Shown: positions 1-7,932 of the stretch, piece after piece
Position numbering within the stretch: the first letter of the stretch is position 1
Layout: the number at the start of each line of letters is the position of its first letter
Assembly (NCBI RefSeq): GCF_947648125.1
Contig: NZ_CANSMR010000003.1
Location: 310,001-374,000, forward strand
Direction: 5' to 3'
DNA length: 64,000 nt
From: an uncultured Bradyrhizobium sp.
Lineage (GTDB): Bacteria; Pseudomonadota; Alphaproteobacteria; Rhizobiales; Xanthobacteraceae
Position numbers and translations under genes: made by a program
Notes under the pieces: model-generated
Database searches by the model: none
Told to the model about the DNA's origin: nothing
The model's input: only the letters and a program-made list of their open reading frames with translations

Positions 1-799
1 CCCCGATGAAGGGCTCGAGCGCGAGCGCGACGCCGGCACCGCGTTCGGCGGCCTGCAGCGCGGCCACAAAGCTGTCGACCGAGATCGCGCGCGTCGCGGG
101 CGGCACAGGCTCACCGGCATGCCTGAACCAGAGCGGCCAGGCTGCGGGGAATGTCGTCACATGGATCAGGGCGGCGCGGCCGAGGTCGGCTGTGGTGCGC
201 AGCTTCAACCGCCGCGCCAGCGCCGGCGCACCGACCGGGACAGTCCTCACATCCATCAGGCGATTTGCGACGACGCCTTCGGGCTTGTCGGGGCCGAAGC
301 TGATGCCGGCATCGAATGTCTCGGTGTCGAAATCGACGTTGCGGTTCGAGGTCTCGATCGCGAGATCGATCCCGGAATGCTGGGTGAGGAACGAGGACAG
401 CCGCGGGATCAACCAGGCCGACGCGAATTGCGGCAGCACCTTCAGCCGCAGCCGGTGCTGGCCAGCAGCCCCGACTGCCGACTCCGCCTGCGCCAGCAGC
501 GCGAAGGCGCGACCGGTCGCAGCAGCCAGCCTCTCGCCGGCGTGGGTGGGCCGAACAACGCGATGGGCGCGATGAAACAGCGCGACACCGAGATGGACTT
601 CGAGATTGCGGATGCGATGGCTGATCGCCGAGGCGCTGACATTCAGCACATCCGCAGTCTCCTTGAAGCTGCCGAGCCTGACCGCGACATCGAACGCCTG
701 CAGTGCCAGCAGGTGCGCCGGCCGGAGGCTTGCAGCGGCGAGGTCGTCCCTCCCCTGCAATGGTCGCCGCCGCCCCGGCTTCGGGTTGTTCCTGCTCAT
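1..799 (-). CDS. LysR family transcriptional regulator, GcvA-like (partial, C-terminus off the left edge)
   Basis: This is a DNA-binding regulator of the LysR family. The first 266 residues are present; the family is usually about 300 long, so only the end is missing. The N-terminal winged helix-turn-helix includes FDVAVRLGSFKETADVLNVS, followed by SAISHRIRNLE, which matches the family pattern for the recognition helix. The effector-binding domain follows (LKVLPQFASAWLIPRLSSF), as in the GcvA/AmpR group. The start is the ATG at 799-797. It is transcribed away from the Rieske oxygenase at 970, and a perfect inverted repeat lies between the two. By analogy with other LysR pairs it probably controls that divergent gene and itself. 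The inducer is unknown. Confidence 0.9.
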   Translation of the reverse strand, partial: MSRNNPKPGRRRPLQGRDDLAAASLRPAHLLALQAFDVAVRLGSFKETADVLNVSASAISHRIRNLEVHLGVALFHRAHRVVRPTHAGERLAAATGRAFALLAQAESAVGAAGQHRLRLKVLPQFASAWLIPRLSSFLTQHSGIDLAIETSNRNVDFDTETFDAGISFGPDKPEGVVANRLMDVRTVPVGAPALARRLKLRTTADLGRAALIHVTTFPAAWPLWFRHAGEPVPPATRAISVDSFVAALQAAERGAGVALALEPFIG

Positions 800-845
800 C
801 AGCCGATCCTAACGGCCGGCCGCTGTCGATGTCGCGCGAAAAATA

Positions 846-874
846 GGTTCGGATGAATGTCATTCATCCGAACC
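846..874. promoter_or_regulatory. 14-bp perfect inverted repeat, candidate LysR operator
   Basis: GGTTCGGATGAATG is followed by one base and then its exact reverse complement. The repeat lies 47 bp from the LysR start and 96 bp from the Rieske start, inside their divergent promoter region. LysR proteins usually bind dyads near the middle of such regions, so this is a candidate activator site. Binding is inferred. Confidence 0.6.
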
Positions 875-969
875 CGGCTCGTTTCGCTTGTCGCATGAGG
901 CGCAATACGAAATCCTGTCGCCCGAAGCGGACCGGCGGCAAGCCCGGCCAACCGAGCGGGAGGACGGCG

Positions 970-2100
970 ATGAAAGCACAGCTCGCGGACGAAGCATCCA
1001 TCGTCGACCGCATCCTCCGGCATATCGACGCCAAATCGACCGATCTCAGCGACGGCGTCTGGCATGAACCCGTCGCGCATTATCTGTCGCAGGATCGCTT
1101 CGCGGCCGAGATCGAACATGTGTTCCGCCGCACGCTGACCCCGTTCTGCCCGTCCGCCGCACTCGCCGAGATCGGCGCCTATGTCGCGCGCGACGCGGCG
1201 CTGACGCCTGTTGTCGCGATCCGCGGCGCTGACGGCATCGCACGCGCCTTCCGCAATGCATGCCGCCATCGCGGCGTTCAGTTGGTCGACGGCGCCGGCT
1301 GCCGGACGGCGCTGACCTGCCGCTATCACGGCTGGACCTACGGCCTCGACGGCCGGCTCCGGGGCATCCCCGACGACTACGGCTTTCCGGGCCTCGACAA
1401 GAGCACGCATGGCCTCGTGCCGCTCACCTGCATCGAGCGCGACGGCCTGGTGTTCGTCTCGCAGGACGCTCCCCCCGCAACGTCAGACGCCGGCGACATG
1501 CCGACGCTGTTCGGCGACGACTGGAAGCTCTACGCGACCACGACGCAGGAGGTCGAGGCCAACTGGAAGATCGTCGCTGAAGGCTTCCTCGAAGGCTATC
1601 ACATCCGATCGACGCATCAGGATACGTTCTATCCGCTGCAATACGACAATCTCAACGTGATCGAATCATTCGGCCGCAACAGCCGGATCAGCTTTCCCTA
1701 TCGGCGCATCGAGAAGCTGCGCAACGTGCCGCCGGGTGAGCGCAGCACGAGCGGTATGTTGACGCACGTCTATCACCTGTTTCCGAACGTGATGCTGTCG
1801 ACCTTCCCGACCAATCGGCTGATGACGGTGCTCGAGCCGCTCGCCACGGACGGCACCCGGCTCGTCACCTACACGCTGTCGAACCAGATCGCCGCGGAAG
1901 ACGGCCGCGCCGCGGTCGCCCAGGGACGCGACTTCGTCACCGCAGGCGCGGCCGAGGATCGCGAGATGGCCTGCGCCGCGCAGCGCGGGCTCGCGACCCG
2001 GGCGAATGCCCACTTCACCTTCGGCCTGTTCGAAGGCGCGATCACGCATTTTCACCGAAACCTGGCTGCGATCATCGAGGCCCGTACAAGCGCACGCTGA
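970..2100 (+). CDS. Rieske [2Fe-2S] aromatic ring-hydroxylating oxygenase, alpha subunit type
   Basis: This is a terminal oxygenase that would hydroxylate or demethylate an aromatic or similar substrate using electrons from a separate reductase. The Rieske cluster ligands are C98 and H100 in CRHRG and C117 and H120 in CRYHGW. The catalytic domain carries EGFLEGYHIRSTH, with H211 and H216 as likely mononuclear iron ligands. At 376 residues it is within the usual range for single-component Rieske oxygenases. The ATG at 970 was chosen because GGGAGG precedes it. An in-frame ATG at 853 lies inside the inverted repeat and is unlikely. No beta subunit or reductase is adjacent. A crotonase-family gene follows 32 bp downstream, probably in the same operon. 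Confidence 0.87.
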   Translation: MKAQLADEASIVDRILRHIDAKSTDLSDGVWHEPVAHYLSQDRFAAEIEHVFRRTLTPFCPSAALAEIGAYVARDAALTPVVAIRGADGIARAFRNACRHRGVQLVDGAGCRTALTCRYHGWTYGLDGRLRGIPDDYGFPGLDKSTHGLVPLTCIERDGLVFVSQDAPPATSDAGDMPTLFGDDWKLYATTTQEVEANWKIVAEGFLEGYHIRSTHQDTFYPLQYDNLNVIESFGRNSRISFPYRRIEKLRNVPPGERSTSGMLTHVYHLFPNVMLSTFPTNRLMTVLEPLATDGTRLVTYTLSNQIAAEDGRAAVAQGRDFVTAGAAEDREMACAAQRGLATRANAHFTFGLFEGAITHFHRNLAAIIEARTSAR

Positions 2101-2132
2101 TCCGCTCCAATATTGGCAATCGAGGACCGAGC

Positions 2133-2921
2133 ATGCTGGACCACCCGACCGTCAAATACCGAACCGAGCAGGCTGTCGCGATCGTGACCATCGATCGCTA
2201 TGACGAGGCGCGCAACGCGGTCAATCCGGAGACCGCGCAAGGACTGGCACGGGCATTTCGCACCTTCGATCGCGATCCGTCGCTGTCGGTCGCGATCCTG
2301 ACCGGCGCGGGCGGCGCGTTCTGCGCCGGCTTCGACCTCAAGCGCACTGCCGCCGGCCATCGCGGCCACCGCGTCGAGAACGGCGATGGCCCGATGGGCC
2401 CGACGCGGATGAAGCTGTCGAAGCCGGTGATCGCCGCAGTCGAGGGACCGGCCGTGGCGGGCGGGCTCGAGCTTGCGATCTGGTGCGATCTCCGGGTCGC
2501 AGCACGCGATGCCACCTTCGGCGTCTATTGCCGGCGCTTCGGCGTGCCATTGATGGATCTCGGCACCGTGCGCCTGCCCCGGCTGATCGGGCACAGCCGC
2601 GCGATGGACATGATCCTCACCGGACGCGGCGTCTCCGGCGAGGAGGCCGGACGGATCGGGCTCGCCAACCGCGTGGTCGCACCCGCCACGGCGCTCACCG
2701 AAGCGCGCAGCCTCGCCCATGATCTGTGCCGCCTGCCGCAGGCGGCGTTGCGCAGCGACCGGCTCTCCGCGATCGAGCAATGGGAACTCGGCTGGGACCA
2801 GGCCACGCTGAACGAGTTTCGTCTCGGGCTTGCGACGGTTGCGAGCGGCGAGACCGAGGCCGGCGCGCGCCGCTTCGCAGCGGGCAAGGGCCGGCACGGC
2901 GATTTCGCCGACATCGCCTGA
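2133..2921 (+). CDS. Enoyl-CoA hydratase/isomerase (crotonase) family protein
   Basis: This is a 262-residue crotonase-fold protein acting on an acyl-CoA. The oxyanion-hole loops are recognisable: GAGGAFCAGFDLK near residues 53-65, and EGPAVAGGLELAIWCDLRVA near 105-125. The second catalytic position, normally in a G-x-P-E-x-x-L-G motif, reads FGVPLMDLG, so the usual proton-handling glutamate is a leucine. A simple hydratase role is therefore doubtful; isomerase, hydrolase or another crotonase chemistry is possible. It is co-directional with the Rieske oxygenase and likely acts in the same pathway. The substrate cannot be told from sequence. Confidence 0.85.
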   Translation: MLDHPTVKYRTEQAVAIVTIDRYDEARNAVNPETAQGLARAFRTFDRDPSLSVAILTGAGGAFCAGFDLKRTAAGHRGHRVENGDGPMGPTRMKLSKPVIAAVEGPAVAGGLELAIWCDLRVAARDATFGVYCRRFGVPLMDLGTVRLPRLIGHSRAMDMILTGRGVSGEEAGRIGLANRVVAPATALTEARSLAHDLCRLPQAALRSDRLSAIEQWELGWDQATLNEFRLGLATVASGETEAGARRFAAGKGRHGDFADIA

Positions 2922-2943
2922 GAAATCGATTGCGACCGCGGCG

Positions 2944-3930
2944 CTACTCGTCCACCCGGGTCCGCGCGATGATCTCGGCGGCGCCCTTCGCGAGCAGCTC
3001 CATGCCGACGGCGCGGCCGAGTTCGCGCGGCCGGTCGGCCGGTCCGCGCCGCGTCACCTCGATGAAGCCGGCACCGGCCTCGTCGAGCACGGAGGCGCGC
3101 AGCGTCATCTCGTTTCCGGCGAGTGTGGCGTGGCCGGCGATCGGCGAGTTGCAATGGCCGTTGAGCACCCACAGCACCTCGCGCTCGGCCTCGGCGGCAA
3201 GCCGCGCCTCTGCGTTGTCGATCCCGGCGAGCCGCGCCCGCGTCGCCCAATCGGTCTCGACGCATTCGACCGCGACGATGCCCTGACCAACCGCCGGCAG
3301 CATCTCGTCGACGGAGAAATCATGCGCGATGCGCGCGGTCATGCCGATGCGCTCGAGGCCGGAACGCGCCATCACCAGCGCATCCGCCGGCCCCACCTCG
3401 CCGCCATCGGGCAGCCGCTGCTTGTCGCCGCGATCGAGCTTGGCCACCCGCGTGTCGGCGGCGCCGCGATAATGGATCACGGTCGCTTCCGGAAACAGCC
3501 GGCGCAGATAGGCGGCACGGCGCACGGCGTTGGTGCCGATCATGAACCCCTTGCCGCGCGCGGCGCGAAGGGTCTCCAGCGACAGGCCCGGCCGCAACAC
3601 GAGGCTGTCATTGGCGGCATCGCGCGCCAGCATCGCGGCGAGGACAAGACCCGGCGTCTCCTCATTGCCCGGAACGTCCTTCAGCGAATGCATCGCCGCT
3701 TGCAGCGTGCCGGCACGCATGGCTTCGCGGATCTCGGCGACGAAGGCGCCGCCCTTGCCGCCGTGACGCAACAGCTTGCTGGTCTGGTCCTGGTCGCCGC
3801 GGGTCTCGAATTTGACGATTTCGACGGCCAGGTCCGGCGCCGAGGCGCGCAGCAGCCGCGCGACCTCGTCCGTCTGCGCGAGCGCCATCGCGCTCTTGCG
3901 CGTCCCTATCCGCAAAACCTGTCCCGACAC
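2944..3930 (-). CDS. hemC: Hydroxymethylbilane synthase (porphobilinogen deaminase)
   Basis: HemC joins four porphobilinogen units into hydroxymethylbilane in cytoplasmic tetrapyrrole synthesis. At 328 residues it fits the family. The N-terminus has RIGTRKSAMALAQT, followed by HSLKDVP with the catalytic aspartate, a paired arginine in GTNAVRRAAYL, and EMLPAVGQG. The cofactor-binding cysteine is in GHCNSPIAG. The phosphate/pyrrole-binding loop usually written RGNVDTRL is RGAADTRV, and GTSSLRR is GTNAVRR, so this copy is somewhat divergent. It starts with GTG at 3930, preceded by GGAG. No other haem gene is nearby, which raises the question of whether it is the main or a second copy. Confidence 0.9.
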   Translation of the reverse strand: MSGQVLRIGTRKSAMALAQTDEVARLLRASAPDLAVEIVKFETRGDQDQTSKLLRHGGKGGAFVAEIREAMRAGTLQAAMHSLKDVPGNEETPGLVLAAMLARDAANDSLVLRPGLSLETLRAARGKGFMIGTNAVRRAAYLRRLFPEATVIHYRGAADTRVAKLDRGDKQRLPDGGEVGPADALVMARSGLERIGMTARIAHDFSVDEMLPAVGQGIVAVECVETDWATRARLAGIDNAEARLAAEAEREVLWVLNGHCNSPIAGHATLAGNEMTLRASVLDEAGAGFIEVTRRGPADRPRELGRAVGMELLAKGAAEIIARTRVDE

Positions 3931-4017
3931 GAAAGCTCCGATGCGTGATCATCAACGGCTGGGGATTAGAACAAAAGGCCAGTCAAAACAATGGTTTTTG
4001 CCCCTGCTGGGCCACGC

Positions 4018-4638
4018 TCAGGGAATCTCCTCGACAAGCGCCACACCAGCCTCGCGCATCGCCAGTATGGCGGCAGCAAGCGAACCGCCGAGATCGATGG
4101 CCCGGCAGCCCGACAGCACGACCGCGGTCTCGAACCCTAGCCGCCGCGCATCGAGCGCCGAATACTGCACGCAGAAATCCGTGGCGAGCCCGGCCATCAC
4201 GACACGCTTGAGGCCGCGCTCGCGCAGATAGCCGGCGAGCCCGGTCGGCGTTGTCCGGTCGTTCTCGAAGAACGCCGAATAGGAATCGATCGCGCCGCGG
4301 AAGCCCTTGCGGACCACAAGCTCGGCCCGGTCGGTCGCAAGATCGGGATGAAACGCGGCACCAGCCGTGCCCTGAATGCAATGATCCGGCCACAGCGTCT
4401 GCGGCCCATAGGGCATCGTGATCGAGGAAAACGGCGCCGCGCCCGGATGCGAGGTCGCAAACGAGCTGTGGCCCGCCGGATGCCAGTCCTGGGTCAGCAC
4501 GACATGGTCGAACCGCGCTGCGAGCCGGTTGATCACCGGCACGACGGCATCGCCGTCGGCAACCGCCAGCGCGCCGCCGGGGCAGAAATCGTTCTGCACG
4601 TCGATGATCAGGAACAGGTCGTCGGGCTCGATCTTCAT
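4018..4638 (-). CDS. pncA: Nicotinamidase / isochorismatase family hydrolase
   Basis: The predicted reaction is deamidation of nicotinamide to nicotinate in NAD salvage. The 206 residues carry the nicotinamidase signature: the catalytic aspartate in IIDVQNDFCPGG, metal ligands in QDWHPAGHSSF, a WPDHC segment, the lysine in VVRKGF, and the nucleophilic cysteine in GLATDFCVQYSA. The ATG overlaps the stop codon of the upstream nadX-like gene by one base (TGATG), so the two are probably translationally coupled. It is the last gene of a run extending back to the amine oxidase. Placing an aspartate dehydrogenase and a nicotinamidase side by side suggests a link to NAD supply, but nicotinamide-like xenobiotic amides are also possible. 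Confidence 0.88.
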   Translation of the reverse strand: MKIEPDDLFLIIDVQNDFCPGGALAVADGDAVVPVINRLAARFDHVVLTQDWHPAGHSSFATSHPGAAPFSSITMPYGPQTLWPDHCIQGTAGAAFHPDLATDRAELVVRKGFRGAIDSYSAFFENDRTTPTGLAGYLRERGLKRVVMAGLATDFCVQYSALDARRLGFETAVVLSGCRAIDLGGSLAAAILAMREAGVALVEEIP

Positions 4639-5459
4639 CAGGTTCCGATCCGCAAGGACGCGCGCAGCTTGCGCAGGCAGGCGATCACCGACAGCGCCGT
4701 GATGCGGCCGGTCTTCGGATTGTCAGAGGGGATGTTCTCGATCACCATCGAGAACCGCGCGGAATCGGAATCGACCTCGATGCGGTGGGTGTTGCGCGTC
4801 ACCGTCGAATCGGCCCAGATCTCGACTCTTGTGCGATCGGGGCCGATGCCGGCGAGCGACAATGCCACCGCGACGTTGAGATTGGCTGGAAAGCCTTTTG
4901 CGGCGTCGCGCGCGCTGCCTTCGAAGATGCGCAGCGGCTCGGTGATGCCCTCGATCCGGATGTTGTTCTCGACCAGATGCGGCGCGCCGACGAGGCCCGC
5001 GACCGGCTTCCGCGTCACCAGCCTTGCCGAGTGGATGGTCCCGACCGCGGCCGCGGTCACGGCATCGAGCCCGATCAGCGCGCCGGTCGGCACGATGATC
5101 TGGCCGCCATGCGCCTTCGCGAGGTCGACAAGGTCCTCATTGTGCAACAGCGCACCGACGCTGAGCACGACCGCGGTCTTGCCGCGCCCGACCACCGGCG
5201 CCACGATCGAGCGCACCAGCTTGCTCGGCGCGCACTCGACCACGATGTCGGCGACCTCGGCCAGCTGCTCGATCGGCACCAGCTTCGGCGCAGACTTGAG
5301 ACCTTCGATCCAGCCGCGGTGCTTGTCCGGGCTGTTCGCCGACACCGCGACCAGGGTCAGGCCCTCGATGCCCTGATCGAGCGCCTTGACGACATCGGTG
5401 CCGATCGCGCCGAGGCCGGCGACCGCAACCCGCATCTTTGTCTTGCTGTCAGCCATCAT
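4638..5459 (-). CDS. nadX: Aspartate dehydrogenase (NadX-like)
   Basis: L-aspartate dehydrogenase uses NAD(P) to convert aspartate to iminoaspartate, which can enter NAD synthesis. The 273-residue protein opens with a Rossmann segment, VAVAGLGAIGTDVVKAL. The C-terminal domain typical of this family follows, with FPANLNVAVALSLAGIG and VEIWADSTVTRNTHRIEVD. It starts at ATG 5459, or at the immediately following ATG at 5456. The start overlaps the stop of the M20 peptidase gene as ATGA, and its stop overlaps the pncA start, so it sits in a compact operon. A general oxidoreductase of the same fold is the main alternative. Confidence 0.83.
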   Translation of the reverse strand: MMADSKTKMRVAVAGLGAIGTDVVKALDQGIEGLTLVAVSANSPDKHRGWIEGLKSAPKLVPIEQLAEVADIVVECAPSKLVRSIVAPVVGRGKTAVVLSVGALLHNEDLVDLAKAHGGQIIVPTGALIGLDAVTAAAVGTIHSARLVTRKPVAGLVGAPHLVENNIRIEGITEPLRIFEGSARDAAKGFPANLNVAVALSLAGIGPDRTRVEIWADSTVTRNTHRIEVDSDSARFSMVIENIPSDNPKTGRITALSVIACLRKLRASLRIGT

Positions 5460-6874
5460 TTCCCGCCGGCGAGCATCTTGACCAGGCGATAGAGGTACTC
5501 CTCGCCTTCGTAGAACGATTTGACGAGCACGCGCTCGTCCTTGCCATGAGCCCGGTTGTCATCGACATCGGATCCCAGTCCGGAATGGCCGTAGGTCGGA
5601 ATCCCGGCATTGCGCAGATAGCTGCCGTCGGTGGCACCGGTGCTCATCACGGGGACGATTTCGGCATTCGGCCAGAACTCCTTCGACAGCTTCTCGACCG
5701 ATCCCATGATCTCTTCGTTCAACGGCGATGGCGGGCTCAGCACGGCCTTGCCGGTCGGCGTCACCTCGATCTGCTTGTCGGCGAGCACGCGCTCGATCGT
5801 TGCCTGAACGCCTTCGACCGGCTCGCCGGGCAGGATCCGGCAATTCACCTTGGCGGTTGCCAGCTGCGGCAGCGCATTGATGGCGTGGCCGCCCTCCAGC
5901 ATGGTCGCGACACAGGTGGTGCGGAGCTGCGCGTTGTAGCCGGGATTCTCCGACAATCGCGCCAGCGCCGCCGGATCGGGCTGCGGCGCCAGGATCGCCT
6001 TGATATCGTCGGCATGCGCCTTGTCGACCTCGGCGGTCTTGGTGAAATAGATCCGCGTGGTCTCGTTGAGATTCATCGGGAAATCGTATTTGGAGAGCCG
6101 GACGAGGCCTTCGGCGAGCCGATAGATCGCATTGTCCTTGCGCGGCAGCGAGCTATGGCCACCGCGATCCTTCACGGTGAGCTGGTAGCCGATCGAGACC
6201 TTCTCGCTGGTCTGCACGCTGTTGCGGATCGCCTTGCCGTTCTTCAGGCCGACGCCGCCGCCTTCGTTGAGCGCGAACTCGGCGTCGATCAGGTCGCGGT
6301 GGTTCTTGATCAGCCACTGCATGCCGAGCGCGTTGGCATCGAGGATCTCCTCGTCGGTCTCGAGGGCTACGATGATGTCGCGGTCCGGCTTGTAGCCTTC
6401 CTTCTTGTAGCGGATCAGATTGGTGATGAACGCCGACGCCATGTATTTGTCGTCGCCCGAGCCGCGGCCGTAGAAATAGCCGTCCTGCTCGGTGAGCTTG
6501 AACGGATCGACCGACCAGTCCTCACGGTTGGCGGGCACGACGTCGATATGGGCGACCAGGAGGATCGGCTTGCGCGCGCCGGAGCCGTGCAGCCGGGCCA
6601 CCAGATTGCCTTTGTGCGGCGCGGGCGAGAACACGTGCACGTCACTCTCGGGGAAGCCCGCGGCGCGAAGCCGCGCGCCCATCGCCTCCGCCGCCTTCTG
6701 CGTATCGCCGGTCGCGGTGGTCGTGTTGATCTCGACCAGCTCCTGGTAGATGCCGCGGGCGAATTGCTGCTGCTCGGTCAGTCCCTGCGCGCCGGCGCCG
6801 GACGCGAGCAGGACCGGAGCGACCGCTGCCGCGAACTGCAGCGATCGGACCATGTTTCGGGCCTTGTGCGACAT
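5456..6874 (-). CDS. Exported M20 family metallopeptidase
   Basis: This is a zinc-dependent M20/M28-like peptidase or amidohydrolase. An N-terminal signal peptide is visible (hydrophobic run LQFAAAVAPVLLASGAGAQG), so it should act in the periplasm. Metal-site motifs are LLVAHIDVVP, GRGSGDDKYM, the acidic pair in ALETDEE and a late histidine in DNRAHGKDERV. At 472 residues it fits the family. The ATG at 6874 was chosen because GGGAGAG precedes it and the signal peptide begins there; an upstream in-frame ATG adds 28 unlikely residues. It lies between the RidA gene and nadX. It may release amino acids or amines for the neighbouring oxidase, which is inference. Confidence 0.87.
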   Translation of the reverse strand: MSHKARNMVRSLQFAAAVAPVLLASGAGAQGLTEQQQFARGIYQELVEINTTTATGDTQKAAEAMGARLRAAGFPESDVHVFSPAPHKGNLVARLHGSGARKPILLVAHIDVVPANREDWSVDPFKLTEQDGYFYGRGSGDDKYMASAFITNLIRYKKEGYKPDRDIIVALETDEEILDANALGMQWLIKNHRDLIDAEFALNEGGGVGLKNGKAIRNSVQTSEKVSIGYQLTVKDRGGHSSLPRKDNAIYRLAEGLVRLSKYDFPMNLNETTRIYFTKTAEVDKAHADDIKAILAPQPDPAALARLSENPGYNAQLRTTCVATMLEGGHAINALPQLATAKVNCRILPGEPVEGVQATIERVLADKQIEVTPTGKAVLSPPSPLNEEIMGSVEKLSKEFWPNAEIVPVMSTGATDGSYLRNAGIPTYGHSGLGSDVDDNRAHGKDERVLVKSFYEGEEYLYRLVKMLAGGK

Positions 6875-7017
6875 CGTGCTCTCCCAGAATTCCACCACCT
6901 GATTGGAGCTGAATTCAGACAGGCGACACGCGCTTTGGCAAGACGGCGAGCCCTTCAATTTCCGCGCGCATGCTCCGCGCTTTCGCCCACGCTATTTGGA
7001 GTCCTTATTTGGCGTCC

Positions 7018-7506
7018 TTATTTAGTGTCCTTGGCCGCGATCACCTCGATCTCGACCAGGAATCCGGGATTGGCGAGTGCGGCGACGCCGACCACCGAGC
7101 GCGCCGGCAGGTTCGGCTGGCTGCCGCCGAAGAACTGGGTGTAGCCCTCCATGAAGGCCTTAAAGTCCATCGGCGCAGCCGTGTTGTGCACCAGGAACAC
7201 CTGCATCTTGACGACGTCGCCCATGCCGAGCCCCTGGCCTTCCAGAATGGCCTTGATGCGGCCCAGCACGCCGACGGTCTGGGTCTTGGTGTCGCCATAG
7301 GCCTGCGGGCTCGACGGATCGGCATCCTTGTTGACGACCGGCGGCACCTGGCCGCTGACATAGACCGTCGTGGTGTTGCCGGTGACGGTCACGGCCTGCG
7401 CGATCGGGAAGGTCGAGTTGGGAATCGGATGCCTAACCACCTCAGCCGAGGCAGCGGTCGCCATCGCCGACAGCGCGGCGCCCAGTGCGATACTGGTGAA
7501 CTTCAT
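7018..7506 (-). CDS. Exported RidA (YjgF/YER057c/UK114) family protein
   Basis: RidA proteins hydrolyse reactive enamines and imines to ketones or aldehydes and ammonia. This copy is unusual in having a signal peptide (MKFTSIALGAALSAMATAAS, cleavage near ASA-EVV), so it should act outside the cytoplasm. The RidA core includes VYVSGQVPP, VVKMQVFLVH and the conserved arginine in LPARSVVGVAAL followed by GFLVEIEVIA. It is 162 residues, longer than cytoplasmic RidA (about 130) mainly because of the leader. The ATG at 7506 follows GGGGAGAG. It is just downstream of a flavin amine oxidase and cytochrome c gene, whose imine products it could clear. Confidence 0.87.
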   Translation of the reverse strand: MKFTSIALGAALSAMATAASAEVVRHPIPNSTFPIAQAVTVTGNTTTVYVSGQVPPVVNKDADPSSPQAYGDTKTQTVGVLGRIKAILEGQGLGMGDVVKMQVFLVHNTAAPMDFKAFMEGYTQFFGGSQPNLPARSVVGVAALANPGFLVEIEVIAAKDTK

Positions 7507-7524
7507 CAAACTCTCCCCAAATGG

Positions 7525-7932
7525 TTAGCGGCGGGCGTCCTGGACGTCCTTGGTCGTCACCGCGTCCTGATAGTTGTTGCCGAAGTGCGTCCGCAGATAA
7601 TTCACAACGGCGGCGACCTGACCATCGGTCATCATGTCGCCGAACGCCGGCATGCCGCGGCGGCCGTTGATGACGAGGTAGATCGGATAGCTGCCGGCTT
7701 CGAGATTCTTGTTGCCGGCAAGCGCGGGATAGGTGCCGGCGCCGCTCGCGCCCGTCGCATCCGGCATGTGGCAGCCCTGGCAGACATTGGCGAACAGCTC
7801 CTCGCCGGTCATCTCCACGAAACGATAGCCCGAAGAGAAGGTGCGCTTGGTCACCCCGCTGTCCTGCCCAAGGGCCGCGGTCGCCGACAGCAGTGCCAGC
7901 GCCGCGATCACGGATGTTCCTGTCCGCACCAT
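7525..7932 (-). CDS. Exported class I cytochrome c
   Basis: This is a small periplasmic haem protein for electron transfer. After a signal peptide (VIAALALLSATAALG) comes one haem-binding motif, CQGCH, in EELFANVCQGCHMPD, with a likely methionine ligand in RRGMPAFGDMMTD. It is 135 residues long. The ATG at 7932 overlaps the stop codon of the amine oxidase gene by one base (TAATG), so the two are almost certainly co-translated. The longer in-frame extension runs into the oxidase gene and is not credible. The position suggests it accepts electrons from the flavoenzyme, as the dedicated cytochrome does for the nicotine-oxidising amine oxidase family member NicA2; that link is by analogy. Confidence 0.87.
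   Translation of the reverse strand: MVRTGTSVIAALALLSATAALGQDSGVTKRTFSSGYRFVEMTGEELFANVCQGCHMPDATGASGAGTYPALAGNKNLEAGSYPIYLVINGRRGMPAFGDMMTDGQVAAVVNYLRTHFGNNYQDAVTTKDVQDARR

Noticed and set aside
853-969. N-terminal extension of the Rieske oxygenase from ATG 853
   Set aside because: The extension crosses a perfect inverted repeat and has no ribosome-binding site, whereas ATG 970 has GGGAGG before it.
3945-4211. Short plus-strand frame between hemC and pncA
   Set aside because: It lies mostly antisense to pncA and lacks a ribosome-binding site.
5438-7144. 568-codon open frame on the plus strand
   Set aside because: It is antisense to the M20 peptidase, whose motifs and leader are clear. Long antisense frames are common in GC-rich genomes.
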